This document shows, in pieces, positions 7,383-15,583 of a stretch of 52,076 nt of DNA. The stretch is from an uncultured Planctomycetia bacterium (GTDB lineage Bacteria > Planctomycetota > Phycisphaerae > FEN-1346 > JAACEH01): positions 1-52,076 of the forward strand of contig CAIYVX010000029.1 in the NCBI GenBank assembly GCA_903929765.1, given 5' to 3'. Below the pieces are notes generated by a model. It searched no databases. It saw only the letters and a program-made list of their open reading frames with translations, and was not told the DNA's origin. Made by a program: the position numbers and the translations under genes. Position 1 is the first letter of the stretch. Every line of letters begins with the position of its first letter.

Positions 7383-8153
7383 TTATTTTTTATCGACCCG
7401 ATGTCCGATGATGCGGAGGCAATGGTCGGAGGGTTCGACGGTTTCGATGAAGAGGCCCTGGTCGGTGGTTCTGAGGACGGCCGGTTCGCCGTGAAGAAGA
7501 TGGTGCATGGCGCGGAGGGCGGCGAGGTCTGCCTGGCGGCCGAGGAGGATTTCCTCGGGGCGGGCGGCGCTGGAGGTGGTGGCGACGAAGGGTTCCGGGG
7601 CGGCGTCGCTTCCAGCAGCGCGGGCTTCGGCCTTTCTTAGCCGCAGATCCACGTCGTTGTTCATGAGTTCGCGGATGGCGGCGGGCAGGGGCAGGCGTCC
7701 GGCGGAGGCGCCGGCGAGGTCGAGCTGGAGGTTGCCCTCGGTGGTGGCGCTGGGGGCGAGGCGGAGCGACACGACGGAATGTTTCCCGCGATAATCGACG
7801 TCGGCCATCAGGCGGATGCCGTTGGTGTCGAAAACCACTTGCGGATTGTTGAGCCAGGGGGGGAGCTTGCGGAGCTTGGCGGGCGGGAGCAGGCGAATCT
7901 GGCCGTTGATCATTTCGTCGACAAAGGTGACGTCGAGCGGGGTGCCACCGGAACGGTCGCTCAGGGTGTTGGCGACCTTCGTTCCGACGACGAAGAGCTT
8001 GGCGGCCTGGTCCTGGAGACGGTCCGGAGAGAAATCTTCCGGCCGGGTGTAGCCCGACGGGGGGGTGTCAATCAGCAGATAGACGATCAGGCCCGCGAGC
8101 AGGGCGGCGACGATGACGAGTACCAGGCCGTAGGCAATGGTGCGGCGATCCAC
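7383..8153 (-). CDS. Membrane-anchored protein of unknown function
   Basis: 256 residues from GTG at 8151-8153, chosen because AGGAGAAG sits just upstream. The open frame continues further up to 8399 but has no better signal. Residues about 4-28 (IAYGLVLVIVAALLAGLIVYLLI) are a single N-terminal membrane anchor, with the bulk outside the cytoplasm. The soluble part contains VTFVDEMINGQIRLLPPAKL and LPAAIRELMNNDVDLRLRKA. I do not recognise a family. Its lipid- or DNA-related role cannot be inferred. Convergent with repeat D1. Confidence 0.65.
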   Translation of the reverse strand: MDRRTIAYGLVLVIVAALLAGLIVYLLIDTPPSGYTRPEDFSPDRLQDQAAKLFVVGTKVANTLSDRSGGTPLDVTFVDEMINGQIRLLPPAKLRKLPPWLNNPQVVFDTNGIRLMADVDYRGKHSVVSLRLAPSATTEGNLQLDLAGASAGRLPLPAAIRELMNNDVDLRLRKAEARAAGSDAAPEPFVATTSSAARPEEILLGRQADLAALRAMHHLLHGEPAVLRTTDQGLFIETVEPSDHCLRIIGHRVDKK

Positions 8154-8464
8154 GAACTTCTCCTGGAAAAAACCGATTTTCAGTGCGAATATCGGAATGT
8201 TACGCGGAAAAGTTTGTGGCGTCACGCGATTTCCGGGAAAATCGGAAGTAATTCCGCCGCCGCCGGGCCTGATGCTCGTGGGTGAATCTGGCCGATATAG
8301 CTTGTGGAGCATGGAAAGTGTCTCCAAACGGTGACGTTTCCCCGGTAATTTTCGGGGCAGGCGGCCGGGCGCTGGACGCTGCGCGCGAAACGGGTACAAT
8401 GGGTGGAATGGCGGCCGGCGAGAATCCGGGAACCAGCCAGAAGAAGAAACAGAAAAAAAGAAGT
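8154..8464. other. Long leader region between the membrane protein and clpC
   Basis: No gene was recognised. It holds GATTTCCGGGAAAATCGGAAG-type imperfect symmetry near 8228-8250 and a weak promoter-like pair (see 8373-8400). Purine-rich AAGAAGAAACAG tracts lead into repeat C3. Confidence 0.5.
8373..8400 (+). promoter_or_regulatory. Weak candidate promoter for clpC
   Basis: TGGACG at 8373-8378 and TACAAT at 8395-8400 with a 16-base spacer. It is plausible but far (about 180 bases) from the clpC start. Confidence 0.25.
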
Positions 8465-8510
8465 GACACCCTCACCCTACCCTCTCCCCTCAAGGGAGAG
8501 GGGTGAAGAA
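8465..8510 (-). repeat. Repeat family C, copy C3
   Basis: The minus strand reads CACCCCTCTCCCTTGAGGGG...GGTAGGGTGAGGGTGTC. It lacks the GGCC...GGCC middle of other copies. It lies in the clpC leader. Confidence 0.8.
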
Positions 8511-8529
8511 GAAACAGGAGAAGCAACAC

Positions 8530-8549
8530 GGGCGACATTTATGTCGCCC
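8530..8549. repeat. Short perfect hairpin in clpC leader
   Basis: GGGCGACAT TT ATGTCGCCC, a 9-bp perfect stem, 31 bases before the clpC ATG and 20 bases after C3. This is the only copy in the window. Confidence 0.6.
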
Positions 8550-8580
8550 CTACAAAAGACGAAGAAGGGACGGACGAGCG

Positions 8581-11121
8581 ATGTTTGAACGATTTACGGA
8601 TCGGGCGCGCAAGGTGATGGCCCTGGCCAACCAGGAGGCCCAGCGGTTCAACCACGAGTACGTGGGGACGGAACATCTGCTGCTGGGGCTGGTGAAGGAA
8701 GGCACGGGGGTGGCGGCGAATTGCCTGAAGAACCTGGGCGTCGACCTGAAGAAGATACGCATGGAGGTTGAGAAGATCGTCAAGAGCGGCCCGCAGATGG
8801 TGACGATGGGCAAGCTGCCGCAGACGCCGCGCGCGAAGAAGGTGATCGAATACGCGATCGAGGAAGCGCGGCTGCTGGGGCATAATTACGTCGGCACGGA
8901 GCATCTGCTGCTGGGGTTGCTGCGCGAGCAGGATGGCGTGGCGGCGCAGGTGCTGATGAATCTGGGATTGCGTCTGGAGGACGTGCGCGAGGAAGTGCTG
9001 AAGCTGCTGGGGGCGGCGCAGGAGATGACGGGCGAGACGGAGTTCGATCAGCCGCAGGCGGGCGGCGAGCCGGGGGCGGCGCCGGGGCCGCAAAATGGCG
9101 GGGCACCGGGCAAGCCGGGGACGAAGTCGAAGACGCCGGCGCTGGACAGTTTCGGGCGCGACCTGACGGAGTTGGCGGCCGAGGGCAAGCTCGATCCGGT
9201 GATCGGGCGGAAGAACGAGATCGAGCGGCTGATGCAGGTCCTTTGCCGGCGGACGAAGAATAATCCGGTGTTGCTGGGCGAGGCCGGGGTGGGCAAAACG
9301 GCCATCGTCGAAGGGCTGGCCAAGAGCATCGTCGAGGGGAGCGTGCCGGAATTGCTGCGGGCGCGGCGGATCGTGGTGCTGGACCTGGCCCTGATGGTGG
9401 CGGGGACGAAGTACCGCGGGCAGTTCGAGGAGCGAATCAAGGCGGTGATGAACGAAGTGCGGCGGGCGAAGAACATTATTCTGTTCATCGACGAACTGCA
9501 CACGCTGGTGGGGGCGGGCGGAGCGGAGGGGGCGATTGACGCCTCGAACGTGCTGAAGCCGGCCCTGTCGCGCGGGGAAATTCAGTGCATCGGAGCGACG
9601 ACGCTGGATGAGTACCGGAAATATATCGAGAAGGACGGGGCGCTGGAGCGGCGCTTCCAGACGATTATCGTGGAGCCGCCGTCGGCGACGGATACGATTG
9701 ACATTCTGCGCGGGCTGCGCGACCGGTACGAGGCGCATCACCGGGTGCAGATCACGGACGAGGCGCTGCGGACGGCGGTGGAGTTGTCGAACCGGTACAT
9801 CACCGGTCGGTGCCTGCCGGACAAGGCGATTGACGTGATCGACGAGGCGGGAGCGCGGATTCACCTCAAGGCGATGACGCGACCGTCGGCGGTGGCCGAC
9901 GTGGAAGCACAGCTCGACCGGCTCAACGGCGAGAAGGAAGAGGCGGTGGCCCGCAGCGCTTACGAGCGTGCGGCGGAGTTGCGCAACCAGATTGACGAGT
10001 TGCGGCTGCGCAAGGAAGAGATGTTGCGGCAGTGGCGCGACGGGGCGAAAGAAGTGGACGGCGTGGTCGATGCCGAGGTGGTGGCCGAGGTGGTGTCGAA
10101 GATGACGGGCGTGCCGCTGACGCGCCTGGAGAGCGAAGAGACGCAGCGGCTCTTGCGGATGGAAGACGAGTTGCACAAGAAGATCGTGAGCCAGGACGAG
10201 GCGATCAAGGCGATTGCGAAGAGCCTCAGGCGCAGCCGGAGCGGGCTGAAGGATCCGCGGCGGCCGATGGGCTGCTACCTGCTGATCGGGCCGACGGGCG
10301 TGGGCAAGACGCTGCTGGCGAAGACGCTGGCGGAGTTCATGTTCGGCTCGGAAGAGTCTCTGATACAGATCGACATGAGCGAGTACATGGAGAAGCACAA
10401 CGTGAGCCGGCTGATCGGGGCGCCGCCGGGCTACGTCGGGTACGAAGAGGGCGGGCAGTTGACGGAACGGATTCGCCGGCGGCCTTACGCGGTGATTTTG
10501 ATGGACGAAATTGAGAAGGCCCACAGCGACGTGCACAACATGCTGCTGCAGATCATGGAAGAGGGCAAGCTGACGGATTCGTTCGGGCGGCACATTGATT
10601 TCCGCAACACGATTCTGATTCTGACCTCGAACATCGGGGCCAACATCATCAAGAACCAGGCGGGCCTGGGGTTCCGGCAGCGGGGCGAGGACGCCGATTA
10701 TGAGAAGATGAAGGCCAGCCTGACCAAAGAAGTGGAGCGGCACTTCCGGCCGGAGTTCCTGAACCGGTTGGACGACATGATCATGTTCCGGAGTCTGACG
10801 CGCGAGGACATGCAGCGAATCGTCGATCTGGAACTGAACAAGATTAAGGTGCGGCTGACGGAAAAGAACCTGAGCATGATTGTCAAGGACGACGCCCGGG
10901 AACACCTGATCGAGAAGGGGTTCAATCCGGAGTTCGGGGCCCGGCCGTTGCGGCGCGCGGTGGAGAACCTGATCGAGGACTACCTGTCGGAGGAGTTGCT
11001 GCGCGGCTCGTACAAGGGGATGGACACGATCACGGTGACGGTGCGTGACGGTCATCTGTTCTTCGAGGCGACGAAGGAACAGGGCGTGCAGCCGGTTTCG
11101 GCGCATCAGGAAGGGACGTAG
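8581..11121 (+). CDS. clpC: ATP-dependent Clp protease ATP-binding subunit ClpC
   Basis: 846 residues. AAA+ unfoldase that feeds substrates to the ClpP peptidase in the cytoplasm. It begins [13 protein letters not shown], the standard ClpC N-terminus, so ATG 8581 is preferred over upstream in-frame codons from 8503 that lie in the repeat. Two Clp-N repeats (about 1-150, each with GTEHLLLGL) are followed by AAA module 1 with Walker A GEAGVGKT near residue 235 and Walker B FIDELH. Then come a UVR-like/M-domain coiled region (about 410-480), AAA module 2 with Walker A GPTGVGKT near 570, and the ClpB D2-small domain. A GCCGCC/GGCGGC hairpin overlaps the stop. clpP and mcsAB are not in the window. 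Confidence 0.97.
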   Translation: MFERFTDRARKVMALANQEAQRFNHEYVGTEHLLLGLVKEGTGVAANCLKNLGVDLKKIRMEVEKIVKSGPQMVTMGKLPQTPRAKKVIEYAIEEARLLGHNYVGTEHLLLGLLREQDGVAAQVLMNLGLRLEDVREEVLKLLGAAQEMTGETEFDQPQAGGEPGAAPGPQNGGAPGKPGTKSKTPALDSFGRDLTELAAEGKLDPVIGRKNEIERLMQVLCRRTKNNPVLLGEAGVGKTAIVEGLAKSIVEGSVPELLRARRIVVLDLALMVAGTKYRGQFEERIKAVMNEVRRAKNIILFIDELHTLVGAGGAEGAIDASNVLKPALSRGEIQCIGATTLDEYRKYIEKDGALERRFQTIIVEPPSATDTIDILRGLRDRYEAHHRVQITDEALRTAVELSNRYITGRCLPDKAIDVIDEAGARIHLKAMTRPSAVADVEAQLDRLNGEKEEAVARSAYERAAELRNQIDELRLRKEEMLRQWRDGAKEVDGVVDAEVVAEVVSKMTGVPLTRLESEETQRLLRMEDELHKKIVSQDEAIKAIAKSLRRSRSGLKDPRRPMGCYLLIGPTGVGKTLLAKTLAEFMFGSEESLIQIDMSEYMEKHNVSRLIGAPPGYVGYEEGGQLTERIRRRPYAVILMDEIEKAHSDVHNMLLQIMEEGKLTDSFGRHIDFRNTILILTSNIGANIIKNQAGLGFRQRGEDADYEKMKASLTKEVERHFRPEFLNRLDDMIMFRSLTREDMQRIVDLELNKIKVRLTEKNLSMIVKDDAREHLIEKGFNPEFGARPLRRAVENLIEDYLSEELLRGSYKGMDTITVTVRDGHLFFEATKEQGVQPVSAHQEGT

Positions 11122-11174
11122 CCGCCTTTCAGGCGGCGAGAGCAGTAGAGCATGAGAACAATAGAGCAGAATTG

Positions 11175-11204
11175 TTGACGCCGGAATCCCAAAGCGACTA
11201 CAAT
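11175..11204 (+). promoter_or_regulatory. Candidate promoter of the mlaEFD operon
   Basis: TTGACG at 11175-11180 and TACAAT at 11199-11204, with an 18-base spacer, about 60 bases before the mlaE start. This matches a sigma70-type promoter well. Confidence 0.6.
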
Positions 11205-11265
11205 GGCCGTGGCTATTGATGACCTCACCCAGTTCTGGCCGTGGTAGACCCGGAGGAGTATTCTG

Positions 11266-12096
11266 GTGCGCCAACGTTCCATGTCGATGATCGCCTCGGT
11301 CGGGGCCATGACCGAGGACACGGTGGCCGAGTTCGGGGCCATGAGCCTGTTCACCGCCCGCATGTTCAGTTGGATTTTCCGCTCGTTTACCCGCTGGCGT
11401 CTGCTGGCGCCGCAACTATACGAAATCGGGGTGCGGAGCCTGCCGGTGATTTTCGCCACCGGGGCCTTTATCGGCATGGTCATGGCCGTCCAGGTCTATT
11501 TCCAACTGGCCGACCTGGGCTACAAGCAGTTCGCCGGCCTGCTGATCAACATCAGCGTGGTCAAGGAACTCGGGCCGGTTCTGGCCGGAGTCATGCTCGC
11601 CGGACGTGTCGGCGGTTCCCTTTCGGCGGAACTTGGGACGATGAAGGTGACGGAACAGATTGACGCGCTGACCACCCTGGCGGCCAACCCGATTCGCTAC
11701 CTGGTGGTGCCGCGCTTCCTGGCCTGCCTATTTCTGATTCCTTTCCTGACCGTCTACTGCGACTGCATCGGCGTCCTGGGCGGCTACGCCGTTGTGGTCT
11801 GGATCTACGGCGGCTCGGCTCACGATTACTGGTTCTACAGCCAGCGGAGCATCGAAACCTTTGACGTGCTGGCCGGCGTCTCCAAGAGCTTCCTCTTCGG
11901 GGCGGTGATCGCCCTGGTCAGTTGTTACAAGGGCTTCAACTGCAAGCCGGGGGCGGAGGGCGTGGGCCGGGCCGCCACGGAGTCCTTCGTCCTGAGCTTC
12001 ATCTCCATTCTGATCATAAACTTCTTCATGGCCGTCTTCTTCAAGGCGTTTTACGGGGCGATCTGGGGCCTGGTGCCGAGGGGTATGGGGTCATGA
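11266..12096 (+). CDS. mlaE: MlaE-family ABC transporter permease
   Basis: 276 residues from GTG with GGAGGA eight bases upstream. Integral inner-membrane permease of an MCE-type lipid transporter. It carries the family segments GAFIGMVMAVQVYFQL, KELGPVLAGVMLAGRVGGSLSAELGTMKVTEQIDAL and the C-terminal KGFNCKPGAEGVGRAATESFV, with about five hydrophobic helices. It overlaps mlaF by 4 bases (ATGA), so the three genes are translationally coupled. MlaA/B/C homologues are absent here. Lipid trafficking across the envelope is inferred from the family. Confidence 0.92.
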   Translation: MRQRSMSMIASVGAMTEDTVAEFGAMSLFTARMFSWIFRSFTRWRLLAPQLYEIGVRSLPVIFATGAFIGMVMAVQVYFQLADLGYKQFAGLLINISVVKELGPVLAGVMLAGRVGGSLSAELGTMKVTEQIDALTTLAANPIRYLVVPRFLACLFLIPFLTVYCDCIGVLGGYAVVVWIYGGSAHDYWFYSQRSIETFDVLAGVSKSFLFGAVIALVSCYKGFNCKPGAEGVGRAATESFVLSFISILIINFFMAVFFKAFYGAIWGLVPRGMGS

Positions 12097-12920
12097 GGGC
12101 GACGGTCGAGGAACTTTCAGCCAAGAGGCCCGTGCCCAAAGCGGGCGAGGACGTGGTCTGCCTGGAGGGCCTGTATAAGAGCTTCGGGCCGCTGAAGGTT
12201 TTCGACGGCATCGATTTGAAGTTCCGCTACGACCAGACCACAGTCGTCCTGGGGCGTAGCGGGACGGGTAAGAGCGTGCTGCTGAAGCACATCATCGGGC
12301 TGATGAAACCCGACGCCGGGCGTGTGGTGGTCTTCGGCCGCGACCTCCAGGAACTCGACCAGGCCGAACTCGAGAATCTGCGGCTGCGGTTCGGGATGTT
12401 GTTCCAGAGTTCGGCCCTGTTCGACTCGATGGACGTCAATGCCAACGTCGGCTTTCTGCTCTATGAGCATACGAACCTGAGCGAGGCCGAGATTCGCAAG
12501 ATCGTCCGCGAGAAGCTGGACATGGTGGGCCTGAAGGACGTGGAGAACCGGATGCCGGAGGAACTGTCTGGGGGGATGAAGAAGCGCGTGGCTCTGGCCC
12601 GGGCCATCGCCATGGATCCGCAGATCATCCTCTACGACGAACCGACGACGGGGCTGGACCCGGTGACGGCTGACAGCATCAACGATCTGATTGTCAAGAT
12701 GCACAAGCAACTGAGGAACACCAGCATCGTGGTCACGCACGACATCGTCAGCACGTTCAAGATCGCCCACCGCATCGTCATGCTTCACGAAGGGAAAATC
12801 ATTCTCGACGAAACGCCCGAGGGCGTGCGCAACAGCACCGACCCGCGCGTCCAGAGTTTTATCCGCGGCGACGCCAGCCTGGAGGCGGTCGCCGCCAAGA
12901 AGACCGGAGAAGAAAAATGA
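12093..12920 (+). CDS. mlaF: MlaF-type ABC transporter ATP-binding protein
   Basis: 275 residues starting at the ATG that overlaps the mlaE stop. The open frame extends upstream only as an artefact of mlaE. Walker A GRSGTGKS, Q-loop MLFQSSALFDSM, signature LSGGMKKRVALARA, Walker B IILYDEPTTGLDP and switch His in VVTHD are all present, so it should be an active ATPase. It powers the MlaE permease in the cytoplasm. A C-terminal extension after VMLHEGKII carries the DPRVQSFIRG motif typical of MCE-system ATPases. ATGA overlap with mlaD downstream. Confidence 0.94.
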   Translation: MRATVEELSAKRPVPKAGEDVVCLEGLYKSFGPLKVFDGIDLKFRYDQTTVVLGRSGTGKSVLLKHIIGLMKPDAGRVVVFGRDLQELDQAELENLRLRFGMLFQSSALFDSMDVNANVGFLLYEHTNLSEAEIRKIVREKLDMVGLKDVENRMPEELSGGMKKRVALARAIAMDPQIILYDEPTTGLDPVTADSINDLIVKMHKQLRNTSIVVTHDIVSTFKIAHRIVMLHEGKIILDETPEGVRNSTDPRVQSFIRGDASLEAVAAKKTGEEK

Positions 12921-13939
12921 GCGAACGACGGCGCAACATTATTCTGGGCATCTTCGTCCTCCTCTCTCTGGCGGCCCTGGCCGTGGCGATCCTCAAGCTG
13001 ACCGACATCACCAGCAAGGTCAAGAGCGGTTACGACGTCAAACTGCGACAGGCCAACAGCGCCGGGGTTTTGCCGAGCCAGCCGGTCCGGTACCTGGGAG
13101 TCATCGTGGGTACGGTGGCCGACCTGCGGTTCCTGCGCGACGGGCAGGGCGTCGGCCAGGGGGTGGAAGTGACGCTGCACATCAACAGCGACGTCCAGTT
13201 GCCCTCGAACGGACTGTTCACGGTTTCTTCCGGGGGGATCGGCCTGGGCGGGGTTTATATCGACATCGTGCTGCCGAAACAGGCCGACGGCAAGACCGCT
13301 CCGCCGAGTGCGCCTCTGCCGCACGACGGCACCGGCGTTCTCGCCGTTTTGTACAGCCCGTCGCTCATGGACAAGGTCGACCAGGTCGCGGCCAAGTTCG
13401 ACGACGTCGGTAAGGTGGTCAAAAACCTCGAGGAAATCACCGCTCCGCGAACCCTCGCCGAGGTCCAGTCCGGCAAGGCCGCACCGAACCTTTCCTCGGC
13501 CATCGCCCAGTTCGATCGCACCCTGGCCGAATGGGGGTCCGACGAAAACACCGCCCACCTCCGCGACCTGCTGAAGAACCTGGCGGACAGTTCGGCGAAG
13601 CTGGACAGGACGCTGGAGTCGGCGAACGTGATGTTCGGCAAGGCCAACACGACGTTCGACAAGGTGGGGTCGGACTTCGGCGAGGTGAAGGACAAGGCCG
13701 GCAAGGTACTCGACAAGCTCCATGAAGATTCGGACAAGGTCTCCAAACTTCTCGACACGTTTAACTCGCTGGCCAAGGGCGTACAGGACGGCCAGGGGAC
13801 GCTGGGCAAGCTCCTGAAGGACGACGATGTCGCCAAGTCCCTGGAACTGCTGATCCTCCAGATCAACGCCACCGTCAAGGACGCCGACCGGCTGATCATC
13901 AAGCTGGAAGAGCAGGGGCTGATGCGTAAGGGGGGGTGA
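12917..13939 (+). CDS. mlaD: MCE-domain (MlaD-type) lipid-binding protein
   Basis: 340 residues. N-terminal membrane anchor at about 8-27 (IILGIFVLLSLAALAVAILKL), then one MCE domain (about 35-125: VKLRQANSAGVLPSQPVRYLG ... LFTVSSGGIGLGGVYIDI). A long helical tail (about 150-335) with repeated VxKxLxxL-like spacing follows, as in proteins that form hexameric rings with a coiled tube. It is the substrate-binding part of the transporter, facing the periplasm. Start ATG overlaps mlaF by 4 bases. The tail is longer than in E. coli MlaD (about 180 aa total), more like the larger MCE proteins. Confidence 0.9.
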   Translation: MSERRRNIILGIFVLLSLAALAVAILKLTDITSKVKSGYDVKLRQANSAGVLPSQPVRYLGVIVGTVADLRFLRDGQGVGQGVEVTLHINSDVQLPSNGLFTVSSGGIGLGGVYIDIVLPKQADGKTAPPSAPLPHDGTGVLAVLYSPSLMDKVDQVAAKFDDVGKVVKNLEEITAPRTLAEVQSGKAAPNLSSAIAQFDRTLAEWGSDENTAHLRDLLKNLADSSAKLDRTLESANVMFGKANTTFDKVGSDFGEVKDKAGKVLDKLHEDSDKVSKLLDTFNSLAKGVQDGQGTLGKLLKDDDVAKSLELLILQINATVKDADRLIIKLEEQGLMRKGG

Positions 13940-13945
13940 GTTGGA

Positions 13946-14725
13946 TTATTTTGCTTCCGGCAGATAAATCGTAAAGGTCGCCCCGTCGCCGGGCCGGCTG
14001 ACGACGCGGATGTCGCCGCCGTGGGCCTCGACGACCTTCTGGGCCAGCCAGAGGCCCAGGCCGGTGCCGGCGTCGCCGTCGAAGCCGTCCAGGCCGGCTT
14101 TCTTGGTCGTGAAAAATGGATCGAACAACTGCTTCATGTGCTCGGGCCGGATGCCGCAGCCGGTGTCGCCGACGGACAGGGCCACGCCCTGCTTCTGGCG
14201 ACCGACCTTGAGGGTCAGCGTGCCGCCGCCGTCGCCCATGGCCTGCCGCGCGTTGATCAGGAGGTTCAGCAGCACCTGGGTCAACTCGACGCGCGAACCT
14301 TCGACCTCCAGCGACTCGTCGAAATCTCGTTCGACAGTGATCCCGTCCTTGACCGGGTCGCGGCCGAGCAGGGCCACGGCCTCGTCCATGATTTGCGCCG
14401 CCTGGAGCCGCACGCGCTCGCCGCCGGAGGCCCGGGCGAAGCCGAGCATGTTGCGAATGAGGGTGGAAGCGGTCTCGCCACAGCCAAGAGTTTTTTCCAG
14501 GGCGCGGCGGTAAACTTCGGGCTTATCGGCGGCCAGGGCCAGATCGGCCTGGTTGATGATGGTCATCAGCAGGTTGTTGAATTCGTGGGCCACGCTCATG
14601 GAGAGCGTTCCGAGGGTGGCCAACCGCTGCGATTGGAAGAGTTGCTGTTCCAGGGCTTCGGCCCGCGCCTCCAGTTCGTCGATCTGGCCGCGAATGTTGG
14701 CCGGCGGTGTGCGCAGACTGGTCAT
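13946..14725 (-). CDS. Soluble sensor histidine kinase lacking a sensor domain
   Basis: 259 residues. A short N-terminal coiled coil (residues about 12-33) leads directly into the phosphoacceptor helix with SVAHEFNNLL. N-box LLNLLINARQAM, G1 DTGCGI, F-box DPFFTTK and G2 GTGLGLW follow. All catalytic motifs are intact, so phosphorylation on the H-box His is expected. There is no transmembrane or PAS segment, so it must receive its signal from a partner. No response regulator is adjacent. ATG 14723-14725 has GGAGGG upstream. It is convergent to mlaD with a 6-base gap. Confidence 0.9.
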   Translation of the reverse strand: MTSLRTPPANIRGQIDELEARAEALEQQLFQSQRLATLGTLSMSVAHEFNNLLMTIINQADLALAADKPEVYRRALEKTLGCGETASTLIRNMLGFARASGGERVRLQAAQIMDEAVALLGRDPVKDGITVERDFDESLEVEGSRVELTQVLLNLLINARQAMGDGGGTLTLKVGRQKQGVALSVGDTGCGIRPEHMKQLFDPFFTTKKAGLDGFDGDAGTGLGLWLAQKVVEAHGGDIRVVSRPGDGATFTIYLPEAK

Positions 14726-14807
14726 TTTGGAACCCTCCCAGGAGCCATACCGATGTGCTCGTAAGAGGGTTTATCGTCCAGATTCGCCGGCAGGTTTAAG
14801 GGGATTG

Positions 14808-15428
14808 TCAGACCGATAACTGGTACAACCCATGCTCTCGAATGTACTCCGCCACGACCGGCGGAACCAGATCGTCGATCTCCCGACCCGCCGTGAGCCT
14901 CGCGCGAATTTCGGTAGAGGAAACGTCAACGAGCGGGGTGGTTTGAACGTCCGCCAGGATTTTCTCCACCGCCTCGTCTCCCAGCGCCGCCCGCAACTCG
15001 GGCAAGCGGCCGAGTTCGACGCCGGGGCGCGGGAGGGTTATGAGCCGCGCTTCCTCCAGAATCTCGCCAAATTGCCGCCAGAGGTGAAAGTCGCGCAGCA
15101 TGTCGGCCCCGACGATCAGAAAAAGTTCCGCCTCCGGCGCCAGCCGCCGCACCTGCCGCACCGTGTCGATGGTGTAGCTCGGACCCTGGCGGCGCAGTTC
15201 CAGGTCGCTGATTTCGGCGGCGGGGAAATCGGTCAGGGCGAGGCGGCACATGGCCAGCCGGTCCACGCCCGCCGCCAGATCGGGATTCGACTTGTGCGGC
15301 GGGACGGCGGTGGGCATCACCAGGACACGGTCGAGTTGCAGATTCAGCACCGCCGCCGCGAGCACGGTGACGTGGCCGCGATGAATCGGATTGAAGGTGC
15401 CGCCGAAAATGGCCAGGCGTTGCGACAT
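14808..15428 (-). CDS. nadD: Nicotinate-nucleotide adenylyltransferase
   Basis: 206 residues from ATG at 15426-15428, preceded by AAAGGA; an upstream in-frame start at 15464 has no ribosome site. IFGGTFNPIHRGH is the nucleotidyltransferase (T/H)xGH signature, and SSTEIRARL is the second ATP-binding motif (ISSTxIR). The enzyme joins NaMN and ATP to make deamido-NAD in the cytoplasm. nadE at 45564 would complete the last step of the same pathway. Divergent from alaS. Confidence 0.95.
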   Translation of the reverse strand: MSQRLAIFGGTFNPIHRGHVTVLAAAVLNLQLDRVLVMPTAVPPHKSNPDLAAGVDRLAMCRLALTDFPAAEISDLELRRQGPSYTIDTVRQVRRLAPEAELFLIVGADMLRDFHLWRQFGEILEEARLITLPRPGVELGRLPELRAALGDEAVEKILADVQTTPLVDVSSTEIRARLTAGREIDDLVPPVVAEYIREHGLYQLSV

Positions 15429-15501
15429 GCGTCCTTTGATAGCCCCCGGCGTCGCTGCTGTCAATACCCCGGTCGCCTCGGAAACGGGTCTGGCCCGGAC
15501 A

Positions 15502-15530
15502 TTGACCGTTTGGGCGGGGGATGGTAAAGT
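15502..15530 (+). promoter_or_regulatory. Candidate alaS promoter
   Basis: TTGACC at 15502-15507 and TAAAGT at 15525-15530 with an ideal 17-base spacer, 53 bases before the alaS start. Confidence 0.5.
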
Positions 15531-15583
15531 GGTCGGTTCAGGGATAGGAGTGAAGAAACAACAGCAAAGGAAAGGTCGTAACC

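Noticed and set aside
8503-8580. Upstream ATG extending clpC by 26 residues
   Set aside because: It begins in repeat C3 and a purine tract, and [13 protein letters not shown] is the normal ClpC start.
11121-11137. GCCGCC/GGCGGC hairpin at the clpC stop as a terminator
   Set aside because: No U tract follows and it overlaps the stop codon, so termination is not supported.
8539-11415. A 958-codon open frame antisense to clpC
   Set aside because: It is a mirror of clpC codon bias: rich in His, Arg, Gln and Pro with no domain, and clpC is certain.
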